Assembly (NCBI GenBank): GCA_002309015.1
Contig: DBWM01000066.1
Span: forward strand, 1 to 8,859
From: Myxococcales bacterium UBA1238
GTDB lineage: Bacteria; Myxococcota_A; Bradymonadia; UBA7976; UBA1532
Length of the DNA: 8,859 bases
Direction: 5' to 3'
Below are positions 1 through 6,085 of this stretch, one piece after another. The position numbers and the translations under genes were made by a program. Positions within the stretch are counted from its first letter, which is position 1. Every line of letters starts with the position of its first letter. The notes beneath the pieces were generated by a model. The model was not told the DNA's origin, did no database searches, and worked only from the letters and a program-made list of their open reading frames with translations.

Positions 1-360
1 GGGAACTGGAACGTTTCGAACGTCACTCACATGGAGGCGATGTTTAACAGCGCCCGGTCGTTCAACCAGCCCCTCGGGAACTGGAACGTTTCAAACGTCA
101 CCAATATGGAGGGGATGTTTAACAAAGCCGCCGCGTTCGATCAGCCCCTCGGGAACTGGAACGTTTCGAACGTCACCAATATGGAGGGGATGTTTCAGAA
201 CGCCGCCGCGTTCAATCAGCCCCTCGAAAAATGGAACGTGTCGAACGTCACCAACATGGACAAGATGTTTCAGAACGCCGGGTCTTTCAACCAGCCCCTC
301 GGGAAATGGAAACTGTCCAAAGTTCAATCGATGCACCGGATGTTTCAGGGTGCAACAGCG
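1..360 (+). repeat. 75-bp coding repeat array (first array of the fused gene)
   Basis: Units begin with the FNQP or FDQP codons at 61, 136, 211 and 286, exactly 75 bp apart, preceded by a partial unit cut by the window edge. The degenerate cap FSHYPKSW follows at 361. The most conserved part of each unit encodes W-N-V-S-N-V-T-x-M; the variable part lies between the M-F pair and the next F. Confidence 0.93.
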
Positions 361-1587
361 TTCAGCCATTACCCGAAGAGCTGGGTCATTCCAAAGGAGG
401 ACTCAGCAATGTTGATGTTCGAGGGCACAAAAGTCGAGGAAAAGGCCGAAAACTCGCCTTTAAAGAAGAGAAAAGTTCAATCAGCCCCCCATGCCGCTGC
501 GCGCGCTGCCGCCGCCAAATCGGCCTCTGACGACAATATTTTTAAATTTACGATCACGACCGATCTCGACGTGGATGCGGATCAGATCGAAATCCTCGTT
601 GCGGTGGAAAATGTGAATACAGAGATGGGGGAGTGCGAGGGGCCGGATCCGGATGAATACCCCTTCTTCGCCAGATATGACCTCGACTGCGAAAGCGATG
701 GCAAATTTGAATACAAGGGCCTGACGGAAGCCCAAAAATGTGTCTACAAAAAGAACTCGGGCACCCATCAGATCTCTTTGCGCGGTGAAATCCCTGCGAT
801 CCGTTTATGTCCGTCCATTGATCCCGATGAAGCTGGCCCCGATTACAATCCATCGGGAGAGTCCTATGACAATGGAGAAGCCGTCCTCTCGGTCGACAGT
901 TGGGGCAATGTCTCGTGGAAGAGTATGGACCAGTTTGCTGCAGGCTGTCATGCGCTCAACAAATTGCCCGAGGACAGCCCGGATCTGAGTCAGGTGGTGG
1001 ACATGTCGAAGATGTTCCGCCAGGCCAGGTCGTTCAACCAGCCGATCGGGCATTGGGACGTTTCAAACGTTGCCTTCATGGACGCAGTGTTTCGGGAGGC
1101 CGAGTCGTTCAATCAGCCTCTCAATCAATGGAACGTATCGAACGTCACCTGGATGGCCACAATGTTTCAGGGGGCCAGGTCGTTCAACCAGCCTCTCGAA
1201 GCATGGAACGTTTCAAACGTCACCCACATATACGGCATGTTTAAGAGTGCCGAGTCGTTCAACCAGCCTCTCGAAGCATGGAACGTTTCCAAAGTCACCG
1301 ACATGAGGGGCATGTTTTTGGATGCCAAGGCGTTCAATCAGCCCCTCGAAAAATGGAATACGTCCAGAGTCACCGACATGAGCTTCATGTTTTCTGGTGC
1401 CAAGGCGTTCAATCAGCCCCTCGAAAAATGGAACCTGTCCAGTATCCTCAGAAGGGACTATATGTTTCACGACGCGGAAGCGTTCAGCCATTACCCGAAG
1501 AATTGGGGCGTGCCCGCAGATGACCCGATGTTTTACGGCACGAAGGTCGAAGAAGAAGCGAAAAAATCGCCCTCAAAGACGAAATAG
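1..1587 (+). CDS. BspA-like (DUF285) surface repeat protein, fusion of two paralogue copies, 5' partial
   Basis: The reading frame is already open at base 1 and starts mid-repeat, so the true start and any signal peptide lie upstream. Numbering from base 1 there are 528 visible residues. Order: one partial and four full 25-residue repeats of the type FNQPLxxWNVSNVTxMxxMF (residues 1-120), a cap beginning FSHYPKSW and ending SPLKKR (121-157), a short Ala-rich junction (158-176), a second four-cysteine N-terminal domain of the kind in the two following genes, six more repeats (residues 345-494), and a second cap ending SPSKTK. At residue 158 (472-474) there is AAA where the next gene has its TAG stop; the sequence then continues into a tether lacking start codon, signal peptide and lipobox cysteine. 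This is therefore an in-frame fusion of two lipoprotein genes. By analogy with BspA/DUF285 proteins it is probably surface-exposed and binding host or neighbour ligands; the ligand is unknown. Confidence 0.88.
   Translation, partial: GNWNVSNVTHMEAMFNSARSFNQPLGNWNVSNVTNMEGMFNKAAAFDQPLGNWNVSNVTNMEGMFQNAAAFNQPLEKWNVSNVTNMDKMFQNAGSFNQPLGKWKLSKVQSMHRMFQGATAFSHYPKSWVIPKEDSAMLMFEGTKVEEKAENSPLKKRKVQSAPHAAARAAAAKSASDDNIFKFTITTDLDVDADQIEILVAVENVNTEMGECEGPDPDEYPFFARYDLDCESDGKFEYKGLTEAQKCVYKKNSGTHQISLRGEIPAIRLCPSIDPDEAGPDYNPSGESYDNGEAVLSVDSWGNVSWKSMDQFAAGCHALNKLPEDSPDLSQVVDMSKMFRQARSFNQPIGHWDVSNVAFMDAVFREAESFNQPLNQWNVSNVTWMATMFQGARSFNQPLEAWNVSNVTHIYGMFKSAESFNQPLEAWNVSKVTDMRGMFLDAKAFNQPLEKWNTSRVTDMSFMFSGAKAFNQPLEKWNLSSILRRDYMFHDAEAFSHYPKNWGVPADDPMFYGTKVEEEAKKSPSKTK
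1033..1482 (+). repeat. 75-bp coding repeat array, 6 units
   Basis: Units start at 1033, 1108, 1183, 1258, 1333 and 1408 and a cap starts at 1483. The period is exactly 75 bp with no indel. The first unit has the special form FNQPIGHWDVSNV, which also opens the arrays of the two downstream paralogues. The last unit (NLSSILRRDYMF) is the most divergent. Confidence 0.93.
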
Positions 1588-1695
1588 GGCAGCGCTTGCG
1601 CCGTCGCCCGCAGGAAATCGCCTGGCGATGCCGTTTTTGATGTCCATGCGCGCAGGTTTACCTGGATTTTACGGATCTCCATCCAAGCGAGGATC
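1588..1695 (+). promoter_or_regulatory. conserved intergenic spacer between paralogues 1 and 2
   Basis: This spacer shares two perfectly identical blocks with the next intergenic spacer: 13 nt at 1600-1612 (same as 3082-3094) and 21 nt at 1631-1651 (same as 3115-3135). Between them a small GC-rich inverted repeat (for example 1617-1621 with 1625-1629, or GGC/GCC at 1624-1632) precedes a TTTTT run at 1634-1638, which could act as a weak terminator or attenuator. The ribosome-binding site GAGG lies at 1689-1692, just before the ATG at 1696. I see no convincing -35/-10 pair, so whether a promoter is present is undecided. Confidence 0.5.
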
Positions 1696-3066
1696 ATGAA
1701 AAGCATTCTCGTTGCCATCGCTTTGCCCGCGCTCGTCAGCAGCTGCATCCCCAAACAGGAAGCTGCCCCCGCAGCAGCGCCCGCTGTTGTCCCCGCCGAT
1801 GCGCGCGCTGCCGCCGCCAAATCGGCCTCTGACAAGAATCTCTTTCAATTTACGATCACGACCGATCTCGACGTGGATGCGGATCAGATCGAAATCCTCG
1901 TTGCGGTGCAAGACGTGAGAGCGAAGGAAGGGCAGGGGTCCTTTTTCGCCCATTATGACCTCGACTGCGACGGGGACGGCGTCTTTGAGTATCAGGATCT
2001 GGAGGATGAAGAAACCTGTCTCTACAAAAAGAACTCGGGCACCTATCAAATCTCTTTGCGCGGCGAAATCCCCGCGATCTATTTATGCCAGTCCTCCAGG
2101 GAAGCCCCCAATCACAATGAAAAAGCCGTAGTCTCGGTCGACAGCTGGGGTCATGTTCCGTGGAAGCGCATGAAAATGTTTGCCTCAGGCTGTGAAGCGC
2201 TCAACAAACTGCCCGAAGACCGTCCGGATTTGAGTCATGTGGAAGACCTGTCGCACATGTTTTCTGGCGCCAAAGCGTTCAACCAGCCGATCGGGCATTG
2301 GGACGTGTCAAACGTGACCGGCATGAGCTACATGTTGATGAATGCCGAATCGTTCAATCAGCCCCTCGAAAAATGGAACACGTCCAACGTCACCTATATG
2401 GAGGGGATGTTTAAGGGCGCCAGGGCGTTCAATCAACCGCTCGAAAAATGGGACGTTTCAAACGTGACCGGCATGGGCTGGATGTTCGATGCTGCAGAGT
2501 CGTTCAACCAGCCCCTCGAAGCATGGGACGTTTCACAGGTCCGGAGGATGTTCGCGATGTTTAACGACGCTGCAGCGTTCAATCAGCCCCTCGAAAAATG
2601 GGACGTGCCAAACGTCACCGATATGGACTACATGTTTCAGCGGGCCAGATCGTTCAACCAGCCGATCGGGCAATGGAACGTTTCAAGCGTCACCCATATG
2701 CACGGGATGTTTAACGGCGCCGCCGCGTTCAACCAGTCCCTCGGAAACTGGAACGTTTCGAACGTCACCGATATGGGCGCGATGTTTCGGGGTGCGACCG
2801 CGTTCAACCAGCCTCTCGAAAAATGGAATACGTCGAACGTCACCGATATGGAAGCGATGTTTTATGAAGCCACCGCGTTCAACCAGCCCCTCGAAAAATG
2901 GAACCTGTCCAAAGTTCAATCGATGCGCTGGATGTTTTCGGGTGCAACAGCGCTGAGCCATTACCCGAAGAGCTGGGTCGTTCCCAGGGAGAACTCCGTA
3001 GAGGTGATGTTTGCGGGCACGAAGGTCGAGGCCGAAGCCCAAAAATCGCCCTTAAAGAAGAGATAG
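1696..3066 (+). CDS. BspA-like (DUF285) surface lipoprotein
   Basis: Complete gene of 456 residues. Residues 1-17 form a lipoprotein signal ending in the lipobox V-S-S-C, with Cys17 as the lipid attachment site. The residue after Cys is Ile, not Asp, which in proteobacteria usually means outer-membrane sorting. Residues 18-45 are an Ala/Pro-rich tether. Residues 48-175 form a PKD-like domain with the acidic loop DLDCDGDG and four cysteines (91, 108, 131, 166) conserved in all three paralogues, probably forming disulfides outside the cytoplasm. Residues 195-419 are nine 25-residue repeats, and 420-456 a cap ending SPLKKR. DUF285 repeats fold as leucine-rich-repeat-like solenoids in surface adhesins. 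The start is supported by the signal peptide and by GAGG four nucleotides upstream (1689-1692). It lies 108 bp after the fused paralogue and 110 bp before the next, so cotranscription is possible. The ligand is unknown. Confidence 0.93.
   Translation: MKSILVAIALPALVSSCIPKQEAAPAAAPAVVPADARAAAAKSASDKNLFQFTITTDLDVDADQIEILVAVQDVRAKEGQGSFFAHYDLDCDGDGVFEYQDLEDEETCLYKKNSGTYQISLRGEIPAIYLCQSSREAPNHNEKAVVSVDSWGHVPWKRMKMFASGCEALNKLPEDRPDLSHVEDLSHMFSGAKAFNQPIGHWDVSNVTGMSYMLMNAESFNQPLEKWNTSNVTYMEGMFKGARAFNQPLEKWDVSNVTGMGWMFDAAESFNQPLEAWDVSQVRRMFAMFNDAAAFNQPLEKWDVPNVTDMDYMFQRARSFNQPIGQWNVSSVTHMHGMFNGAAAFNQSLGNWNVSNVTDMGAMFRGATAFNQPLEKWNTSNVTDMEAMFYEATAFNQPLEKWNLSKVQSMRWMFSGATALSHYPKSWVVPRENSVEVMFAGTKVEAEAQKSPLKKR
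2278..2952 (+). repeat. 75-bp coding repeat array, 9 units
   Basis: Units start every 75 bp from 2278 to 2878 and the cap starts at 2953. Neighbouring units share long near-identical stretches around the codons for FNQPLEKW and SNVT, making this the longest array in the window. Long open frames on the other strand and in the +2 frame here are by-products of the period being divisible by three. Confidence 0.94.
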
Positions 3067-3176
3067 GGCACGGGGCATCAGGCCGTCGCCCGCATAAAAT
3101 CGCCCCCGGCAACACCGTTTTTGATGTCCATGCGCAGCATCTTCGCATGGGCTTTACATCCATCAAAGGCAGAACC
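3067..3176 (+). promoter_or_regulatory. conserved intergenic spacer between paralogues 2 and 3
   Basis: It carries the same 13-nt (3082-3094) and 21-nt (3115-3135) blocks as the previous spacer, separated by 20 nt instead of 18. A short CGG/CCG hairpin (3107-3117 region) sits directly before TTTTT at 3118-3122, in the same relative place as the hairpin of the upstream spacer. AAAGG at 3165-3169 is the likely ribosome-binding site for the gene at 3177. Sequence between the 21-nt block and the start codon is not conserved. Confidence 0.5.
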
Positions 3177-4457
3177 ATGAAAAAAATTCTCTTTGCACTC
3201 GCTTTACCCGCCCTCGTCAGCAACTGCACACCAAAACAGGAAGCCGCCCACGCCGCTGCGCCCGCCGCTACGCCCGCTGCGGCCTCAAAGCCTGCTTCTG
3301 ACGATCACATCTTTAAATTCACGATCACGACCGATCTCGCCGTGGAGGCCGATCAGATCGAAATCCTCGTTGAGGTGAAAGATGTGGGCGACAGGGAAGG
3401 GCAGGGGCCCTTTCTCGCCCATTACGACCTCGACTGCGAAGGGGACGGCGTCTTTGAGCATCAGGGCCTGAGTGAGAAGCAGTCATGCCTCTACAAAAAG
3501 AACTCGGGCACCCATCAAATCTGGCTTCGCGGCGAAATCCCCGCCATGTATTTATGCCCGCCCTCCTTAGGGGAGCCCAATGACAATGCCAAAGCCGTCC
3601 TTTCGGTCGACAGCTGGGGCCATGTACCGTGGAAGCGCATGAAAATGTTTGCCTCAGGCTGCAGGGCTCTCCAAAAACTGCCCGAAGAGCGTCCGGATCT
3701 CAGTCATGTGGAAGACATGATGATGATGTTTACATGGGCCAGCTCGTTCAACCAGCCGATCGGGCATTGGGACGTGTCGCACGTCATCAACATGAGCATG
3801 ATGTTCCAGGGGGCCGAGTCCTTCAACCAGCCCCTCGCCAAATGGGACGTGTCGAACGTCAGAGGGATGAGCGAGATGTTTTCCGGAGCCAAGGCGTTCA
3901 ATCAGCCCCTCGATGCCTGGAACGTTTCGAACGTCGTCAATATGAGCGGGATGTTCGTCAATGCCGAGTCGTTCAACCAGCCCCTCGAAAACTGGAACGT
4001 TTCGAACGTCACCGACATGAGCACGATGTTTGCCGGCGCCCAATCGTTCAATCAACCCCTCGAAAAATGGGACGTGTCGAACGTCACCAACATGAGCCAG
4101 ATGCTGAGTCGCGCCCGATCGTTCAACCAGCCCCTCGGGAACTGGAATCTTTCGAACGTCACCAGCATGTACGAAATGTTTAGGGATGCCCGATCCTTCA
4201 ACCAGCCCCTCGCAGCCTGGAACGTCTCCCATGTCACCGACATGCAGGGGATGTTTAAGCGCGCCACCTCGTTCGACCAGCCCCTCGATGCCTGGGATGT
4301 TTCAAACGTCACCGATATGAAGGGGATGTTTAAAGATGCAGAAGCGTTCAGCCATTACCCGAAAAGCTGGGTCGTTCCTGCGGAGGGCTCAAAGGATATG
4401 TTCAAAGGCACGAAGGTCGAAGCGGAAGCGAAAAATTCGCCGTTAAAGACGAGATAG
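3177..4457 (+). CDS. BspA-like (DUF285) surface lipoprotein
   Basis: Complete gene of 426 residues. The frame is open upstream to 2898, but the start is set at the ATG at 3177 because it gives a signal peptide aligning residue by residue with the paralogue (MKKILFALALPALVSNC) and has AAAGG seven nucleotides upstream. The lipobox is V-S-N-C with Cys17; Asn at -1 is unusual, since Gly, Ala or Ser is the norm. Thr at +2 predicts outer-membrane sorting. Then come an Ala-rich tether (18-40), the PKD-like domain with DLDCEGDG and cysteines 87, 104, 127 and 162, eight 25-residue repeats (191-390), and a cap (391-426) from FSHYPKSW to SPLKTR. It is the last of the tandem array and runs into a strong terminator. 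Role inferred as surface adhesion or ligand binding; substrate unknown. Confidence 0.92.
   Translation: MKKILFALALPALVSNCTPKQEAAHAAAPAATPAAASKPASDDHIFKFTITTDLAVEADQIEILVEVKDVGDREGQGPFLAHYDLDCEGDGVFEHQGLSEKQSCLYKKNSGTHQIWLRGEIPAMYLCPPSLGEPNDNAKAVLSVDSWGHVPWKRMKMFASGCRALQKLPEERPDLSHVEDMMMMFTWASSFNQPIGHWDVSHVINMSMMFQGAESFNQPLAKWDVSNVRGMSEMFSGAKAFNQPLDAWNVSNVVNMSGMFVNAESFNQPLENWNVSNVTDMSTMFAGAQSFNQPLEKWDVSNVTNMSQMLSRARSFNQPLGNWNLSNVTSMYEMFRDARSFNQPLAAWNVSHVTDMQGMFKRATSFDQPLDAWDVSNVTDMKGMFKDAEAFSHYPKSWVVPAEGSKDMFKGTKVEAEAKNSPLKTR
3747..4346 (+). repeat. 75-bp coding repeat array, 8 units
   Basis: Units start every 75 bp from 3747 to 4272, followed by the cap at 4347. The first unit has the array-opening form FNQPIGHWDVS; the last starts FDQPLDAW. 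Confidence 0.94.
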
Positions 4458-4465
4458 GCCGGGGC
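4395..4465 (+). repeat. direct repeat, copy A (3' end of a BspA-like gene plus start of its 3' UTR)
   Basis: These 71 bp recur at 7083-7153 in the same orientation with only three substitutions and no gap. The repeat runs from the codons for D-M-F-K-G-T-K through the TAG stop into the GGCCGGGGC that follows it. Weaker similarity extends on both sides (upstream to about 4345, downstream to the ccgacgatc near 4481). The two copies flank the DUF6273 gene pair. Confidence 0.9.
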
Positions 4466-4506
4466 AAAGAGCTGAACCCACCGACGATCTTCGGGCAGGT
4501 CAAAAC

Positions 4507-4549
4507 AAGAAGCCCCGGTCCCGACGAACAGAGACCGGGGCTTCTTTTT
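4507..4549. terminator. strong bidirectional rho-independent terminator
   Basis: A perfect 14-bp stem (4507-4520 with 4533-4546) with a GC-rich core and a 12-nt loop is followed by a T run at 4545-4549 on the + strand. It lies in the 110-bp gap between the convergent stops at 4457 (+) and 4568 (-), so it can end the BspA array. On the - strand the tail is less T-rich (TTGTTTTG), so it should work less well in that direction. Confidence 0.88.
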
Positions 4550-4567
4550 AAGCAGAGGCGTACCCCA

Positions 4568-5989
4568 TTATCTCAGGTACTTGATCCATAAGGCCGGGCG
4601 AACGCCGAAAACTTTGTCGACGTTGGATCCCTTCCTGTGGACGCCGCTGGCGCTGAAGACGCGGGCGGCCGTATCGGAACTTCTGCCCGGCGAACGGAGC
4701 CACCAGCTCGCGCCGTCATAGCCATTCTTGCGGGTATAATCCGAGGTTTCTGCATTGAGAAGGCCGGCATCCTCCATAAAGCTGTCGTCCACCTCTTCAA
4801 TGCTGAGCAGGAAGATCCTGTCCTTCGTCTCATTGCCCGGATCGATGTCGAAATCCGGGTTGGCGTGGGCCGGGACGCTGGTTTCGGCGATCAGGGCTTT
4901 CTCCTCGGCGGTAAACGCCTTGTCGATGAAGTTGTCGCCCGTGTAATCTTCGCCCGCCTTGTTTTGAGAAGCGTCATAGCCATTCAGCCAGGAACGGAGC
5001 GTGCTCGCTTCCCAGGTGATGTCCGCCGGAGCAGTGTTAAAGGGCTTTCCTTCGAGGATCTTCTCACTGATGAAAAGCTGTTTGCCTTCGCAATCGTCTT
5101 CTGCGAGCAGGATCCATTTGATGGGTTCCTCGAAACCGTCCGCCTGCACATAGTGGCCAAAAGCGAGGGTATCGCCAGGATCAGAGGCTCTCTGGGCATC
5201 GAGTTTCGCTTTCAGCGCCTTGACTTTGGCCGCATCGGCGACGGCGGTATCGGACCCTGCGGCATCGGCAGAATAGTGAATCCACAGGGCAGGGCGGACG
5301 CCGGTGCTCTCTGAAATCATGTAGTAGCCATCGGTATCGACCCTACCGTCCCCTTCGACGCCCACAGCATCGCAGCAGAGGCCCTCTTCCTCGTCGGCTT
5401 CAGATCCACCGCCCGGCGAGCGGAGCCACCATTGCGGGGTTTCGTCGATGTCATCCACACACATCGCATAGGGCGTAGCGAAAGCTTTGCGCTCATCGTT
5501 GGGCTGGCGGGCATCGCTCGTAAAATATTTGCCGCTGTTCGGGACCTTCGGATCTTTGTGCCAGAGATCCGCGAGGGAAAGCAAAAAGACCTTATCGTCC
5601 GTCGCCTGACCCCCCGGCGCTCCTGAAAACGCGTTCGCGGGGTTCTCGAGATGCGTCGTCAGAATGCAGTCCGATTCTCTCTTCGTAAAAGCGACCATAA
5701 AAAAATGGACGTTCAGCCAGGCTCGAAGCGAGCATTGCGCCCAAGAGCTCAGACCTTCACCGTCATCGTACGGTTTGACGTCGATGACATATTTCGACAA
5801 GAGGAGCGCGGCCTGCTTTTCCTCGTCCACATCGAGCACGAGCCAGATCAGGGGATCCTTTGGGACATCCTTCTGAAAATGCCGCAGTCCATCCGGAGAA
5901 GGGGGCAAGGATGCATCGCGCTGCGGATAGCGGCCAAACAAAATCTCATCGCCTTTTTTCGGCGCGTTGGGCAGACGCAAACGGGTCAT
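4568..5989 (-). CDS. two-domain DUF6273 protein without export signal
   Basis: 473 residues with a tandem DUF6273-type architecture. The first domain covers about 12-239 with W-W-L-R-S-P-G at 187-193 and G-V-R-P-A-L-W-I at 230-237. A short Ala/Asp-rich linker covers 240-254. The second domain runs about 270-473, with the same motifs at 429-435 and 462-469. Residues 252-473 align without a gap to residues 83-304 of the lipoprotein at 6086-7000, with about 181 of 222 identical by hand count. The N-terminal domain is much more divergent and acidic, with a CC pair at 205-206. ATG at 5989 is preferred over TTG at 5992 because AGGAGA (5995-6000) then sits five nucleotides away. There is no signal peptide, so the protein looks cytoplasmic although its twin domain is exported. 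It lies 96 bp downstream of that gene and may be cotranscribed. The biochemical function of DUF6273 is not known to me. Confidence 0.88.
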   Translation of the reverse strand: MTRLRLPNAPKKGDEILFGRYPQRDASLPPSPDGLRHFQKDVPKDPLIWLVLDVDEEKQAALLLSKYVIDVKPYDDGEGLSSWAQCSLRAWLNVHFFMVAFTKRESDCILTTHLENPANAFSGAPGGQATDDKVFLLSLADLWHKDPKVPNSGKYFTSDARQPNDERKAFATPYAMCVDDIDETPQWWLRSPGGGSEADEEEGLCCDAVGVEGDGRVDTDGYYMISESTGVRPALWIHYSADAAGSDTAVADAAKVKALKAKLDAQRASDPGDTLAFGHYVQADGFEEPIKWILLAEDDCEGKQLFISEKILEGKPFNTAPADITWEASTLRSWLNGYDASQNKAGEDYTGDNFIDKAFTAEEKALIAETSVPAHANPDFDIDPGNETKDRIFLLSIEEVDDSFMEDAGLLNAETSDYTRKNGYDGASWWLRSPGRSSDTAARVFSASGVHRKGSNVDKVFGVRPALWIKYLR

Positions 5990-5994
5990 CAAAA

Positions 5995-6000
5995 TCTCCT
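5995..6000 (-). promoter_or_regulatory. ribosome-binding site deciding the start of the two-domain DUF6273 gene
   Basis: AGGAGA on the - strand is five nucleotides from the ATG at 5989 but only two from the in-frame TTG at 5992. This spacing selects the ATG and removes the extra first residue. Confidence 0.75.
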
Positions 6001-6035
6001 AAGAAACAGGGTAGTGAGAGATGCTTTACAACGGA

Positions 6036-6074
6036 AAGCCCCGATATGCCGTTCATGCGATTTGCCCGGGGCTT
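6036..6074 (-). terminator. possible weak terminator after the DUF6273 lipoprotein gene
   Basis: An 8-bp perfect stem (6036-6043 with 6067-6074, AAGCCCCG/CGGGGCTT) encloses a 23-nt loop, 12 nt past the stop at 6086. On the - strand the stem is followed by only three T residues, so termination would be partial. It could let some transcripts read into the downstream gene. Confidence 0.42.
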
Positions 6075-6085
6075 AGGGAGAGGGC

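Noticed and set aside
85..110. Short inverted repeats ACGTT-TCG-AACGT that recur through the arrays
   Set aside because: They follow from the codons for N-V-S-N-V (AAC GTT TCG AAC GTC) and are present only where that peptide is encoded; no independent function is needed.
463..477. P-L-K-K-R-K-V, resembling the SV40 nuclear localisation signal, at the fusion junction
   Set aside because: It arises because the paralogue ending S-P-L-K-K-R is followed by the junction codons for K-V. In an exported bacterial surface protein this is a coincidence.
3654..4232. Long open frame on the - strand (192 codons) across a repeat array, with similar ones at 91-369, 1213-1491 and 2683-3042
   Set aside because: The 75-bp period is divisible by three, so any frame free of stops in one unit stays open through the array. 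The products are repeats of H-V-G-D-V-R type with no ribosome-binding site of note, antisense to clear genes.
1..4457. CRISPR-like periodic repeats
   Set aside because: The period is 75 bp with no identical-repeat and unique-spacer pattern, and the repeats are in frame inside clear protein-coding genes.
4637..5314. 225-codon open frame on the + strand opposite the two-domain DUF6273 gene, and the similar one at 6299-6622
   Set aside because: Shadow of GC-rich coding on the - strand; the same frame is open over the paralogous domain because the two sequences are nearly identical. No family features and no ribosome-binding site.
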